In this document: one piece after another, positions 42,862-51,804 of the stretch
Layout: the number at the start of each line of letters is the position of its first letter
Position numbering within the stretch: position 1 is the first letter of the stretch
Assembly (NCBI RefSeq): GCF_000331105.1
Contig: NC_020054.1
Coordinates: 3,331,701 to 3,395,700, forward strand
Direction: 5' to 3'
DNA from: Fibrella aestuarina BUZ 2
GTDB lineage: Bacteria; Bacteroidota; Bacteroidia; Cytophagales; Spirosomataceae
Length of the DNA: 64,000 bases
Notes under the pieces: generated by a model
What the model saw: only the letters and a program-made list of their open reading frames with translations
Told to the model about the DNA's origin: nothing
Database searches by the model: none
Position numbers and translations under genes: made by a program

Positions 42862-42967
42862 ATGCACAATGTACAATGCGGTACGATGTACAATGAGGTT
42901 CCTGTAAGGGAGCAACTGTCATGTGCGGCAATCCATTGTACATTGTACACTATTCATTGTACATTCT
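42861..42967. repeat. TGTACAATG-type inverted repeat between clpS and recR
   Basis: Left arm 42861-42896 and right arm 42932-42967 pair imperfectly; both are made of repeated TGTACAATG/CATTGTACA words. It fills the 112-base gap between clpS stop and recR start. Read through in the recR frame it would encode residues such as VHCTLFIVHS, which is not part of RecR. Confidence 0.7.
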
Positions 42968-42973
42968 CTATAC

Positions 42974-43591
42974 ATGGAGTTTCCCTCGAAGCTTATTGAA
43001 GATGCGGTGACGGAGGTGTCGAAGCTGCCGGGCATTGGTAAAAAGACCGCCCTGCGGCTGGTGTTACACCTGCTGAAACGCGACGAAGACCAAACCCAGA
43101 CGTTGGCGCAGGCGCTGGTGGCGGCCCGCACGAAAGTGCAATACTGCCGCAAATGCCACAACCTCTCCGACGACACGCTCTGCTCGATCTGCGCCAATCC
43201 ACGCCGCGACGGCTCCACGATCTGCGTGGTGGAAGACACCCGCGACGTGCTGGCGATCGAAAATACGGCCCAATACAAAGGGCTCTACCACGTGCTGGGT
43301 GGCATCATCTCGCCCGTGGAAGGCGTTGGCCCCAGCGATCTGCACATCGACTCGCTGTTGCAGCGCCTGACCCAGCAAAACGAAGGCGACGAGCCCGTCA
43401 AAGAGATTATCCTGGCGCTCAGCCCCACGATGGAAGGCGACACCACGGCGTTCTATCTCCAGAAAAAACTACGGCCCTTCAGCCTGCGCGTATCGACCAT
43501 TGCCCGGGGTATTCCCATCGGTGGTGACCTCGAATATGCCGACGAAATCACGCTTGGGCGCAGCATTGTGAGCCGCATAGCCTACGAATAG
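42974..43591 (+). CDS. recR: Recombination protein RecR
   Basis: RecFOR pathway protein that helps load RecA on gapped DNA. The ATG at 42974 (MEFPSKLIEDAVTEVSKLPGIGKKTALRLVLHLL) gives 205 residues, typical of RecR. A 17-codon extension from 42923 reads through the repeat and should be rejected. Domains: helix-hairpin-helix KLPGIGKKTALR near 18, zinc finger CRKCHNLSDDTLCSIC near 58-73, Toprim domain with VVEDTRDVLAIENT and HVLGGIISPVEGVGP, then a C-terminal Walker-B-like strand. A clear terminator follows. Confidence 0.96.
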   Translation: MEFPSKLIEDAVTEVSKLPGIGKKTALRLVLHLLKRDEDQTQTLAQALVAARTKVQYCRKCHNLSDDTLCSICANPRRDGSTICVVEDTRDVLAIENTAQYKGLYHVLGGIISPVEGVGPSDLHIDSLLQRLTQQNEGDEPVKEIILALSPTMEGDTTAFYLQKKLRPFSLRVSTIARGIPIGGDLEYADEITLGRSIVSRIAYE

Positions 43592-43613
43592 TCAATTTTA
43601 GCTTAGCTTTCGT

Positions 43614-43651
43614 AAAAGAACCTCCGGTAGAATGCCAGAGGTTCTTTTTTT
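43614..43651 (+). terminator. Intrinsic terminator of recR
   Basis: AAAAGAACCTC (43614-43624) and GAGGTTCTTTT (43638-43648) pair perfectly around a 13-base loop, ending in a T run. It separates recR from the pentose genes. Confidence 0.85.
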
Positions 43652-43748
43652 ATTTGTACCGCGCTAGCTGTCGTTGTCTGCCTGTTGGCAGGTAATAGCC
43701 CTATTGGCCAGTGGCAGCCTAGCCCAAGGACCCCCTACCTTCTCATTT

Positions 43749-45428
43749 ATGATAGCCTACGTAATTGGCCTCGACTTCGGTACAGACTCCGTGCGGGCGG
43801 TGCTGGTCGATGCCAGCAACGGGCGCGAACTGGCCCAGTCGGTATTCACGTACCCACGCTGGCAGGCCGGTCTGCATTGCCACCCGGCCCGCAATCAGTT
43901 TCGGCAACACCCCCTCGACTACATCGAAGGGCTTGAAACGACCATCCGGGCCGTGCTCGCCGCCTCGCCCGAAGTCGACGCCGCCGACGTGCGCGGCATC
44001 GCTGTCGATACCACCGGTTCCACGCCGGTTGCCGTCAATGCCGACGGGGTGCCGCTGGGCCTCACGCCCGCCTTTGCCGATAACCCCAACGGCCATTTTG
44101 TGCTGTGGAAAGACCACACGGCCGTAGCCGAAGCCGACGAAATCAACCAAAAGGCACGTACCTGGGCCGAAACCCACCCCGACGAAGGGGATTACACCCG
44201 CTTTGAGGGGGGTATCTATTCGTCGGAATGGTTCTGGGCCAAAATCATGCACATTGTCCGCACCGACGAGGCGGTGGCTCAGGCTGCGCACTCGTGGATG
44301 GAGCATTGCGATTACATCCCGCTGCTGCTCACCGGTTCGTCGCTGGCCGACCTGAAACGGAGCCGATGCGCGGCGGGCCACAAGGCACTTTGGCACGAAG
44401 GCTGGAACGGCCTGCCCTCGGAAGCGTTCCTGACGTACCTGGACCCCAAACTGGCCGGCCTGCGCGACCGTCTGTTCAGCGATACGTATACCGCCGATCA
44501 ATCGACGGGAACACTTTCGGCCGAGTGGGCCACGCGCCTTGGCCTCACTACCGACACGGTCGTGGCCGTGGGTACGTTCGACGCCCACGCGGGTGGCATC
44601 GGCGGGCAGATTGAGCCCTATTCGATGGTGAAAGTGATGGGTACGTCGACCTGCGACATGGTGGTGGCACCCACCGCCGACGTGGCCGACACACTCGTGC
44701 GGGGCATCTGCGGCCAGGTCGATGGCTCCATCGTGCCCGGTATGCTCGGCCTTGAAGCGGGGCAGTCGGCCTTTGGCGATTTGCTGGCCTGGTTCCGGCG
44801 GGTGCTCGAGTGGCCGCTGCGGCTGGTCGACTCGTCAGGTACGTTGTCGGATGAGCAGAAAACGGCCCTCCGGCAGGACATCGCCAGTCGGCTGATGGGT
44901 GAACTCTCAACCGCCGCCGAAGCTGTCGACCCCGAGCTGAGCAGCGTACTGGCCCTGGATTGGGTCAACGGCCGCCGCACACCCGACGCCAACCAGACGC
45001 TGAAGGGGGCCATCACGGGCCTCAACATGGGCACTGGCGCCCCCGAAATTTTCCGGGCGTTGGTCGAAGCCATCTGCTTCGGTTCGCGGACCATCGTAGA
45101 GCGGTTTGAAGGCGAGGGTATCCCCATCCGGCAGGTAATTGGGCTGGGTGGCGTGGCCAAAAAATCGGCTTTCGTGATGCAGACCCTCGCCGACGTGCTG
45201 AATCGCCCCATCAAAATTGCTACCTCAGAACAGGCCCCTGCGCTCGGCGCGGCCATGTACGCCGCCGTCGCCGCCGGTATACACCCTGACGTACCCACGG
45301 CCATGCAGGCCATGGGCAGCGGGTTTGATGCCACCTACACACCCATCCCGGCCAACGCCGACCGCTACGAACGCCTGTTCCAGCGGTATAAAGCGCTGGG
45401 CCAATTTGTCGAGCAAAACGGTAAATAA
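43749..45428 (+). CDS. araB: Ribulokinase
   Basis: Phosphorylates L-ribulose to L-ribulose 5-phosphate in L-arabinose use. Read from the ATG at 43749 (MIAYVIGLDFGTDSVRAVLVD, the FGGY N-terminal ATP-binding motif), giving 559 residues. An earlier start at 43674 adds 25 unrelated residues. Specific ribulokinase pieces: CHPARNQFRQHPLDYIEGLE, AIMHIV-type KIMHIVRTDEAVAQAAHSWMEHCDYIP, GTFDAHAGGIGGQIEPYSMVKVMGTSTCDMV and GLGGVAKKSAFVMQTLADVLNRPI. It is first of araB-araD-araA. Hairpin repeats lie after it and after araD. A short CTGCC/GGCAG inverted repeat at 43678-43691 may be an operator, weakly supported. No araC-type gene is nearby. Confidence 0.97.
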   Translation: MIAYVIGLDFGTDSVRAVLVDASNGRELAQSVFTYPRWQAGLHCHPARNQFRQHPLDYIEGLETTIRAVLAASPEVDAADVRGIAVDTTGSTPVAVNADGVPLGLTPAFADNPNGHFVLWKDHTAVAEADEINQKARTWAETHPDEGDYTRFEGGIYSSEWFWAKIMHIVRTDEAVAQAAHSWMEHCDYIPLLLTGSSLADLKRSRCAAGHKALWHEGWNGLPSEAFLTYLDPKLAGLRDRLFSDTYTADQSTGTLSAEWATRLGLTTDTVVAVGTFDAHAGGIGGQIEPYSMVKVMGTSTCDMVVAPTADVADTLVRGICGQVDGSIVPGMLGLEAGQSAFGDLLAWFRRVLEWPLRLVDSSGTLSDEQKTALRQDIASRLMGELSTAAEAVDPELSSVLALDWVNGRRTPDANQTLKGAITGLNMGTGAPEIFRALVEAICFGSRTIVERFEGEGIPIRQVIGLGGVAKKSAFVMQTLADVLNRPIKIATSEQAPALGAAMYAAVAAGIHPDVPTAMQAMGSGFDATYTPIPANADRYERLFQRYKALGQFVEQNGK

Positions 45429-45529
45429 TGAATAATGTATACTGAACGATGTACAATGCACACTGGCTCGCGGTAGCGCTACGCCATCTGACTCATTGTG
45501 CATTGTACATCATACATCGTGCATTATTC
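45429..45529. repeat. TGTACAATG-type inverted repeat between araB and araD
   Basis: Arms at about 45429-45465 and 45493-45529 pair imperfectly, with words AATAATG, GATGTACAATGCAC and their complements. The loop is GC-rich. It fills the gap between araB stop and araD start. A read-through of it would give the residues HCALYIIHRALF. Confidence 0.7.
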
Positions 45530-45541
45530 GCCACACTATCC

Positions 45542-46234
45542 ATGTATAACGAATTAAAACAAGCCTGTTACGAGGCCAATATGCAGTTGCCGAAGCTGGG
45601 GCTGGTGATCTTTACCTTCGGGAATGCGAGCGTGGTCGATCGGGAGCGGGGCGTATTTGCCATCAAACCGAGCGGCGTTCCCTACGACACGCTCTCGCCC
45701 GACGACATCGTGATCGTTGATTTCGACGCCAACGTGGTGGAAGGCAGTAAGCGCCCCTCGTCGGATACGAAAACGCACGCGGTGCTGTACAAAAACTGGG
45801 CGGGCCTTGGCGGCATCGTGCATACGCACTCGACCTACGCGACGGCCTGGGCGCAGACCCAACTCGATATTCCGATCCTCGGCACCACCCACGCCGACCA
45901 CCTGACGGTCGACGTACCCTGCGCCCCTCCGATGGACGCCACGATGATCGAAGGGGATTATGAACACGAAACGGGCAACCAGATTTTGCAGGAATTTGCC
46001 CGGCGCGGCCTGACCCCCGACGAGGTAGAAATGGTGCTGCTGGCCAACCACGCGCCCTTTACATGGGGTAAAACCATCGAAAAAGCAGTTTACAATGCAG
46101 GCGTGCTGGAAGCCATTGCCCAGATGGCTTACCTGAGCTGCACGCTGCGGCCCGACGTCAACCGCCTGCCCGCTTCCCTGATCAAAAAACACTACGAGCG
46201 CAAACACGGCGCCAATTCGTATTACGGACAATGA
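45542..46234 (+). CDS. araD: L-ribulose-5-phosphate 4-epimerase
   Basis: Converts L-ribulose 5-phosphate to D-xylulose 5-phosphate, linking arabinose to the pentose phosphate pathway. The ATG at 45542 gives 230 residues (MYNELKQACYEANMQLPKLG), normal for AraD. A frame-extending start at 45449 reads through the repeat hairpin and is rejected. Metal-binding class II aldolase histidines are seen in GGIVHTHSTYATAWAQ and in LLANHAPFTWGK. TFGNASVVDR carries the phosphate-binding asparagine and GTTHADHLTVDVPCAP is the AraD-specific loop. The next gene is araA after a repeat. Confidence 0.96.
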   Translation: MYNELKQACYEANMQLPKLGLVIFTFGNASVVDRERGVFAIKPSGVPYDTLSPDDIVIVDFDANVVEGSKRPSSDTKTHAVLYKNWAGLGGIVHTHSTYATAWAQTQLDIPILGTTHADHLTVDVPCAPPMDATMIEGDYEHETGNQILQEFARRGLTPDEVEMVLLANHAPFTWGKTIEKAVYNAGVLEAIAQMAYLSCTLRPDVNRLPASLIKKHYERKHGANSYYGQ

Positions 46235-46238
46235 AATG

Positions 46239-46317
46239 CGTTCAAAGTCCAAGGTCTAATGGTCAACGTTGCTCTCTTACGAAGCGATCTTGAACATTGG
46301 ACGTGGAACGTTGAACG
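46239..46317. repeat. Degenerate inverted repeat between araD and araA
   Basis: Left CGTTCAA(AGTCCAAGG) at 46239 on and right arm ending 46317 (TTGAACG). Outer seven bases pair perfectly, the inner parts imperfectly. Words GTCCAAG, TTGAACATT and GGAACGTT link it to the family at 19495. It fills the 92-base gap. Confidence 0.6.
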
Positions 46318-46326
46318 AAAAATGGT

Positions 46327-47805
46327 ATGCTCAAAACACTTGACCTTTGGTTTATTACGGGGAGTCAGCACCTATACGGCGAAGAAACGCTTCGGCAGGT
46401 AGCGGCCCATTCACAGCAGATTGTCGCGGAACTCGACAGTAAACTACCCGTGCGGGTGGTGTACAAGCCCGTGCTGACCACGCCCGACGAGATTTACAAC
46501 CTGCTCAGCCAGGCCAACGTCGATCCAAACTGCATCGGATTGGTGGCCTGGATGCACACGTTTTCGCCCGCCAAAATGTGGATTCGGGGGCTGAAACAGC
46601 TACAGAAACCGCTCCTGCACCTGCACACGCAGTTTAACCGCGACATTCCCTGGGGCCAGATCGACATGGACTTTATGAACCTGAACCAGTCGGCCCACGG
46701 CGACCGGGAGTTTGGGTTTATGATGTCGCGGATGCGCCTGAACCGGAAGGTGGTGGTAGGCCACTGGCAGGACACGACCGTGCACGAGCAACTGAGCGCC
46801 TGGGCGCGGGTCGCGGCGGGCTGGCACGACTGGCAGGGTGCGAAATTCGTCCGCTTCGGCGATAACATGCGGCAGGTAGCCGTGACGGAAGGCGACAAGG
46901 TCGAGGCTGAACTGAAATTTGGCTATTCCGTCAACACGCACGGTGTGGGCGATCTGGTTTTCTACGTCAACAACGTACCTGACAGCGCCGTCAACGAACT
47001 CCTGGCCGATTACGAAACCCAGTACGCCTTGGCTGATAACCTGCGCAAAGGCGGCGCCATGCACGAGTCGCTGCGGACGGCCGCTAAAATCGAGGCGGGT
47101 ATGCGGAAGTTTCTGGAAGACGGGAAGTTCAAAGGCTTTACCGATACGTTTGAAGACCTGCACGGTCTGGCGCAGCTGCCCGGTATCGCTACCCAGCGCC
47201 TGATGGCCGACGGGTACGGTTTCGGTGGCGAGGGCGACTGGAAAACGGCGGCGCTGGTGCGGGCTATGAAAGTGATGGGCACCGGCCTGCCCGGCGGCAA
47301 CTCGTTCATGGAAGATTACACGTATCACTTCGCGCCGGGCAACAACCTTGTGCTGGGCGCGCACATGCTCGAAATCTGCCCCAGCATTGCCGAGGGCTCG
47401 GTTCGCGCTGAGGTACACCCATTGGGGATTGGTGGCAAGGCTGACCCCGTCCGGCTGGTATTCGACTGCCCGGCGGGTCCGGCGCTCAACGCGTCGATCA
47501 TCGACATGGGCAACCGCTTCCGCCTGCTGGTCAATACGGTCGAAGCCGTCAAACCGGAGCACGAACTGCCCAATCTGCCGGTCGCGCGGGTGCTGTGGAA
47601 AGCCAATCCCGATCTGGCAACGGCCGCCGCCGCCTGGATCTACGCGGGTGGCGCGCACCATACCGGATTCAGCCAGAACCTGAGTGCCACCTACATGGAA
47701 GATTTTGCCGAAATGGCGGGTATCGAATACGTACTCATCGACGAACATACGCGCCTGCTCGATCTGAAGAATCAGCTTCGGTGGAGCGAGGCCTATTATC
47801 GGTAG
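46327..47805 (+). CDS. araA: L-arabinose isomerase
   Basis: Converts L-arabinose to L-ribulose, the first step of the pathway. The 492 residues match the family size. [17 protein letters not shown] is the AraA N-terminus, [32 protein letters not shown] is a family signature, and [19 protein letters not shown] with [10 protein letters not shown] and a C-terminal [12 protein letters not shown] carry the metal-binding and active-site residues. It is last of the three ara genes. There is no classical terminator right after its stop, but a terminator-like hairpin lies 56 bases downstream inside the next coding region. Confidence 0.97.
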   Translation: MLKTLDLWFITGSQHLYGEETLRQVAAHSQQIVAELDSKLPVRVVYKPVLTTPDEIYNLLSQANVDPNCIGLVAWMHTFSPAKMWIRGLKQLQKPLLHLHTQFNRDIPWGQIDMDFMNLNQSAHGDREFGFMMSRMRLNRKVVVGHWQDTTVHEQLSAWARVAAGWHDWQGAKFVRFGDNMRQVAVTEGDKVEAELKFGYSVNTHGVGDLVFYVNNVPDSAVNELLADYETQYALADNLRKGGAMHESLRTAAKIEAGMRKFLEDGKFKGFTDTFEDLHGLAQLPGIATQRLMADGYGFGGEGDWKTAALVRAMKVMGTGLPGGNSFMEDYTYHFAPGNNLVLGAHMLEICPSIAEGSVRAEVHPLGIGGKADPVRLVFDCPAGPALNASIIDMGNRFRLLVNTVEAVKPEHELPNLPVARVLWKANPDLATAAAAWIYAGGAHHTGFSQNLSATYMEDFAEMAGIEYVLIDEHTRLLDLKNQLRWSEAYYR

Positions 47806-47834
47806 AAGCACCGGAGCGTACTGCTTTGGCGTGT

Positions 47835-49043
47835 ATGGCTCCGATATTACGTTTATTACTAGCGGGCTGCCTGGGCAGCCCGCTTTTTGTTCAGGCCCAG
47901 CCTAACGCGGTCCGACCTGACGCGGTCCGATCCGACCTCCGGCAGGGGGCTTACTTCACCGAAGCCGAGGCGGCGCAACGCCTCACCGACACGGCGCGAA
48001 CGTACCCAACACGGACAGCCTGGGAAAAACGGGCAACATTGATTCGGCAGGGGATTCGAGCGGGGATGAACCTGCCCGACAAACCGGCCTTTGCCCCGCT
48101 GAAGCCTATTCGCCACAGCCTGCGCCAGTTGAACGGCTATACGGTCGAGAATGTGGCGTTCGAGAGTCTGCCTGGTTATTTCGTGACGGGAAATCTGTAT
48201 CGCCCCGTCGGTTTTAAGGGCAAACGCCCCGTGGTGCTTTGTCCGCATGGGCACTCACAAACCTTGGAAGGCCGTTCGCTGGAGGCGGCCCAACAGCGGT
48301 GCGCAACGCTGGCGCGCATGGGGGCGGTGGTCTTTGCCATTGATATGGTGGGGTATGGCGAGGCCACGCAATGCGCCCACAAACTCCCCACGACGCAGCC
48401 CCTGCAAACGCTCAACAGCATTCGGGCGCTCGATTTCCTGCTCAGCCTGCCCGAGGCCGACGCTAAACGGGTGGGCGTAACGGGCGAGTCGGGCGGGGGC
48501 ACGCAGACGTTCCTGCTAACGGCCCTTGACCCGCGCGTTACGGTATCGGTACCGACGGTGATGGTATCGGCCCACTTTTTCGGCGGCTGCACCTGCGAGA
48601 GCGGTATGCCCATTCATAAACGCCCGACGCATGAAACCAACAACGCCGAAATTGCCGCCCTCGCCGCCCCGCGTCCGCTGCTGCTGATCTCGGATGGGGG
48701 TGACTGGACGAAAAACACGCCTAGGGTAGAATATCCCTACGTGCAGGGTGTGTACCGGCTCTACGGGGCTGAAGACAAGGTTGCCAACGTCCACCTCGCC
48801 AATGAAGGGCATGATTACGGCCCCAACAAACGCGCCGCCGCCTACCGCTTTCTGGCTAAACACATGGAGCTCGAACTTAACCGAATCCTTAGCAATGGTA
48901 ACCCCGATGAAACGCCGAATACCCTGTTGTCCAAAGACGACCTGCGCGTGTTCACTCCCGAACACCCTCGACCGTCACAGGCCGTGATGGGCGATGAGGC
49001 CGTGCAAGCCCTGGTACAGCGGCATCTGGTTGCGGGTAAGTAG
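47835..49043 (+). CDS. Exported alpha/beta hydrolase, probable carbohydrate esterase
   Basis: A 402-residue exported hydrolase. I start it at the ATG at 47835, 29 bases after araA, where MAPILRLLLAGCLGSPLFVQAQ is a clean signal peptide; a frame open to 47595 overlaps araA. The fold is alpha/beta-hydrolase: nucleophile Ser in GVTGESGGGTQTF, likely acid Asp in LLLISDGGDW, His in ANEGHDYGPN. HFFGGCTCESGMP is family-specific. Such proteins sit next to acetylxylan esterases and act on ester groups on plant polysaccharides, but the exact bond is not evident. The signal-peptide codons hold a perfect terminator-like hairpin (see separate entry). Confidence 0.82.
   Translation: MAPILRLLLAGCLGSPLFVQAQPNAVRPDAVRSDLRQGAYFTEAEAAQRLTDTARTYPTRTAWEKRATLIRQGIRAGMNLPDKPAFAPLKPIRHSLRQLNGYTVENVAFESLPGYFVTGNLYRPVGFKGKRPVVLCPHGHSQTLEGRSLEAAQQRCATLARMGAVVFAIDMVGYGEATQCAHKLPTTQPLQTLNSIRALDFLLSLPEADAKRVGVTGESGGGTQTFLLTALDPRVTVSVPTVMVSAHFFGGCTCESGMPIHKRPTHETNNAEIAALAAPRPLLLISDGGDWTKNTPRVEYPYVQGVYRLYGAEDKVANVHLANEGHDYGPNKRAAAYRFLAKHMELELNRILSNGNPDETPNTLLSKDDLRVFTPEHPRPSQAVMGDEAVQALVQRHLVAGK
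47861..47888 (+). terminator. Terminator-like hairpin inside signal-peptide codons
   Basis: AGCGGGCTGCC (47861-47871) pairs with GGCAGCCCGCT (47874-47884), followed by five T (47884-47888). It has the form of a strong intrinsic terminator 56 bases after araA, but it also encodes residues LAGCLGSPLF of the next protein's signal peptide. It may attenuate read-through into the esterase gene. Confidence 0.55.
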
Positions 49044-49050
49044 CTGGTGT

Positions 49051-49094
49051 TTAGTTGCTGACGCGCGGCCGAAGAGTTTCGCGTCAGCAACTAA
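49051..49094. repeat. 15-bp inverted repeat between convergent esterase genes
   Basis: Arms TTAGTTGCTGACGCG (49051-49065) and CGCGTCAGCAACTAA (49080-49094) pair perfectly around 14 bases. It lies in the 61-base gap between the two convergent stops (49043, 49105). TTGCTGACGCG is a relative of the TTGGCTGACGCG word in other elements. Confidence 0.65.
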
Positions 49095-49104
49095 TTGGGG
49101 CAGA

Positions 49105-50412
49105 TCACTTCGACCCTTTTAGCCGTTCGACCAGCCAGTTGTTCATTTTTTCGGTTTGTTCCGGGTACGTCCAGTGCCCGGTATCGAGGAAGAGGCTGAG
49201 CAATTTGGGCGCGTTGATCACGTTATACGCCGCGTACATCGACGTGGGCGGGCAGGTTTCGTCGTTGTAGCCCCACGAATAGTAGCCGGGTACGTTTACC
49301 AGCCGGGCGAAGTTGACCACGTCGTAGTAGCCAACGGTGCTGACCTTTGGGGGCGTGTTGTTGATGGCCAGACTGGCACCCGTAAACAAGTGCGGCCAGC
49401 CACCGGCGCGGCCACTCAGGTAGCCCGTCATGTCGCTGAGCGCCGGGTAATAAGCCCCCAGCCATTTCACCCGCTTGTCGAGCCCCGCCGTCACAATCGA
49501 CAGCGCTCCACCCTGACTGCCGCCCGTGACGGCCAGGTTTTGCCCGTCGTACTGCGGCAGGCTGGCGATAAAGTCGATGGCCCGCACGCAGCCCATATAC
49601 ACCCGCTTGTAGTAATAGCGGTCACGGTCATCAAGGTTGAACATCGGGTAATTGGCTAGCGCACCACCGGCCAGATTGGCATAGACAGCCGGGTCCATGT
49701 TGACGGGAATGCCATGAATACCAATTTCGAGTGTGATAATGCCCCGTTCGGCCATCGCTACATCCCCGGCATAGGGCCGGATGCCCGCGCCGGGTACTTT
49801 CAGCAGCGCCGGGTATTTGCCTTCCGCCTTCGGCACGCACAGAATGCCGTAGAGGCGGGCCTGTGTGCTGGTTTGGGTTGGCGGTACAAAGTTGTTGATG
49901 TTGACGTGGTACACATTGACCGTGCCGGTGCAGCGTTCGGGCAGGAGCGTCATCCGGGCGTCGAGGGGAATGGCGGCGAGGTCGGCTTTGGCTTTGTCCC
50001 AGAACGCCTGAAAGTCCGTCGGGTTGACGACGGTTGGTTTGATCGACAGGGGGTCGAAAGCGGCCGTCGCCATGCCGCGATATTCCCTGCCGTCCACCAC
50101 CGCCGTGGCGGTGCAGCGCAGAAAGCCCGCCGTTTTCAGAGGAGTACCCGTCAGGTTGGCAGTGCCGTCGCGCAGGGTAAGCGTCTCTTTCTGAGTCGGG
50201 TCCATTTTTTCGGGTCCAATCTCATAGCGGACGTTGGCACCCCGAAGCGGAACGTTGTTCTGGTAAACGACCACGTTGAACCGGGGCGCTTCACCCAGCT
50301 TATAGTGCCAATCGGCATGATCGGGCGTAACCACGACTTTAACCAGCCGCTCAACGGGTTGAGCCAGCAGATTGGTAACGGTAACAAGGAGAAGGAATAG
50401 CGTTTTTTTCAT
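49105..50412 (-). CDS. Acetylxylan esterase, CE7 family
   Basis: A 435-residue exported esterase that removes acetyl groups from xylan or xylo-oligosaccharides, and may also act on cephalosporin C as CE7 enzymes do. Signal peptide 1-18 (MKKTLFLLLVTVTNLLAQ). An Ig-like N-terminal domain covers about 25-115. The catalytic part begins near 130 (PTDFQAFWDKAKADLA, the CE7 start). RPYAGDVAMAERGIITLEIGIHG, RAIDFIASLPQYDGQNLAVTGGSQGGALSIVTAGL with the nucleophile Ser, SWGYNDETCPPTSMYAAYNVI with the Asp and DTGHWTYPEQ with the His follow. It is convergent with the other esterase and fits an arabinose/xylan theme. Confidence 0.92.
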   Translation of the reverse strand: MKKTLFLLLVTVTNLLAQPVERLVKVVVTPDHADWHYKLGEAPRFNVVVYQNNVPLRGANVRYEIGPEKMDPTQKETLTLRDGTANLTGTPLKTAGFLRCTATAVVDGREYRGMATAAFDPLSIKPTVVNPTDFQAFWDKAKADLAAIPLDARMTLLPERCTGTVNVYHVNINNFVPPTQTSTQARLYGILCVPKAEGKYPALLKVPGAGIRPYAGDVAMAERGIITLEIGIHGIPVNMDPAVYANLAGGALANYPMFNLDDRDRYYYKRVYMGCVRAIDFIASLPQYDGQNLAVTGGSQGGALSIVTAGLDKRVKWLGAYYPALSDMTGYLSGRAGGWPHLFTGASLAINNTPPKVSTVGYYDVVNFARLVNVPGYYSWGYNDETCPPTSMYAAYNVINAPKLLSLFLDTGHWTYPEQTEKMNNWLVERLKGSK

Positions 50413-50416
50413 GGGA

Positions 50417-50460
50417 CTTAGTGTTGTAGAGACCAGTAGGCCGATTTCTACAACACTAAG
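50417..50460. repeat. 14-bp inverted repeat upstream of the CE7 gene
   Basis: CTTAGTGTTGTAGA (50417-50430) and TCTACAACACTAAG (50447-50460) pair perfectly around 16 bases. It fills the 66-base gap between the acyl-CoA dehydrogenase stop and the CE7 start, both on the minus strand. It may end the upstream transcript. Confidence 0.6.
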
Positions 50461-50478
50461 ACGCGGGGGAATGGGTCT

Positions 50479-51705
50479 CTACTTAAACGCCCCAATACCC
50501 GTAATGGCTTCGCCCAGAATCAGCAGGTGGATGTCGTGGGTGCCTTCGTAGGTGATCACCGATTCGAGGTTCATCATGTGGCGCATAATGGGGTAATCGC
50601 CCGTGATGCCCATGCCACCAAGCAATTGCCGACAGGTGCGGGCCACGCGCAGCGCCATGTCGACGTTATCGCGTTTGGCCATCGAAATCTGCGCTGTCGT
50701 GGCGGCGTCGTTGTTTTTCAACGTACCCAGCCGCCAGCAGACCAGTTGCGCTTTGGTGATGTCGGTGAGCATTTCGGCTAGTTTTTTCTGCACCAACTGA
50801 AACGACGCAATAGGCTTATCGAACTGAATGCGTTCGAGGGTGTAGCGGCGGGCCGTTTCGTAGCAGTCCATCGCTGCCCCCACAGCACCCCAGGCGATGC
50901 CGTAGCGCGCCTGATCGAGGCATTGCAGCGGTGCCTTCAGGCCAATGGCATCGGGCAGCATATTCGTCTTGGGCACTTTCACGTCTTGGAAAATCAACTC
51001 GCCCGTGCGGCTTGCCCGCAACGACCACTTGCGCTCGATGTCGTTGGTCGAGAACCCTTCCATACCGCGTTCGACAATCAGGCCCCGGATTTTGCCCTGT
51101 TCGTTCTTCGCCCACACGATGGCGATGTCGGCAATCGGGGCGTTGGTGATCCAGAGTTTTGAGCCATTGAGCAGGTAGTAATCGCTGCGTTCGATAAACG
51201 CCGACTCCATGCCGCCGGGGTTGGAGCCGTGGTTCGCTTCGGTAAGCCCGAAACAGCCCAGCAGTTCGCCTTTGGCCAGCCGGGGCAGGTAGTGAGCCTT
51301 CTGCTCATCGGAGCCAAACGCCCAGATCGGGTACATCACCAGCGAGCTTTGCACCGACACGGTCGAGCGCAGGGCCGAATCGCCGCGCTCGATCTCCTGC
51401 ATCATCAGGCCGTAGCTGATCTGATCGAGGCCACCGCCGCCCACCTCAACGGGTAGGGTAGGACCAAACGCGCCGATCTGCCCGAACTTGGGCACGATGG
51501 TTTCGGGAAATTCGCCCCGCTGGGCACAGTCGTCGATGGTTGGCGTGATTTCACGTTTGACAAACGTCCGCATGGCCGAGCGAACCAGTTTCTGTTCGGG
51601 CGTCAGCAGGTCGTCGATCTGGTAAAAGTCAGGGGCCTCGAAGGCATCGGTGGCGCCGGTGCGTACGGTGGCAGCGCGCGGGCTGATAGGTTGCTGAGGT
51701 TGCAT
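50479..51705 (-). CDS. Acyl-CoA dehydrogenase, glutaryl-CoA dehydrogenase type
   Basis: FAD enzyme of acyl-CoA oxidation in the cytoplasm. Read from the ATG at 51705 (MQPQQPISPRAATVR), giving 408 residues. FAD-binding motif GCFGLTEANHGSNPGGM and LLNGSKLWITNAPIADI, RIQFDKPIASFQLVQKKLAEM and the C-terminal TYEGTHDIHLLILGEAITG are the acyl-CoA dehydrogenase pattern. The catalytic glutamate is in TYEGTHDIH, the position used by glutaryl-CoA dehydrogenases. A decarboxylating activity on glutaryl-CoA is likely but not proven. It stands alone. Confidence 0.92.
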   Translation of the reverse strand: MQPQQPISPRAATVRTGATDAFEAPDFYQIDDLLTPEQKLVRSAMRTFVKREITPTIDDCAQRGEFPETIVPKFGQIGAFGPTLPVEVGGGGLDQISYGLMMQEIERGDSALRSTVSVQSSLVMYPIWAFGSDEQKAHYLPRLAKGELLGCFGLTEANHGSNPGGMESAFIERSDYYLLNGSKLWITNAPIADIAIVWAKNEQGKIRGLIVERGMEGFSTNDIERKWSLRASRTGELIFQDVKVPKTNMLPDAIGLKAPLQCLDQARYGIAWGAVGAAMDCYETARRYTLERIQFDKPIASFQLVQKKLAEMLTDITKAQLVCWRLGTLKNNDAATTAQISMAKRDNVDMALRVARTCRQLLGGMGITGDYPIMRHMMNLESVITYEGTHDIHLLILGEAITGIGAFK

Positions 51706-51804
51706 ACGGCCAAAACAGGAAACCACCGGTATATGTTGGCGATTCGTGCCAATTTACTGCCCGGCGATTCAATCCGCCACCAACGTGGGCTTGGTTAGAC
51801 AGCG

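Noticed and set aside
42923..42973. N-terminal extension of RecR (MRQSIVHCTLFIVHSLY)
   Set aside because: It is translated repeat hairpin (TGTACAATG words); RecR family starts at MEFPSK.
45449..45541. N-terminal extension of AraD containing HCALYIIHRALF
   Set aside because: Same reason: it reads through the inverted repeat, and AraD starts at MYNELKQ.
46600..47811. A 403-codon minus-strand reading opposite araA, and similar long antisense readings opposite M20, SusC, SusD and other genes
   Set aside because: They mirror the codon pattern of strongly supported genes on the other strand; no domain is recognisable in them.
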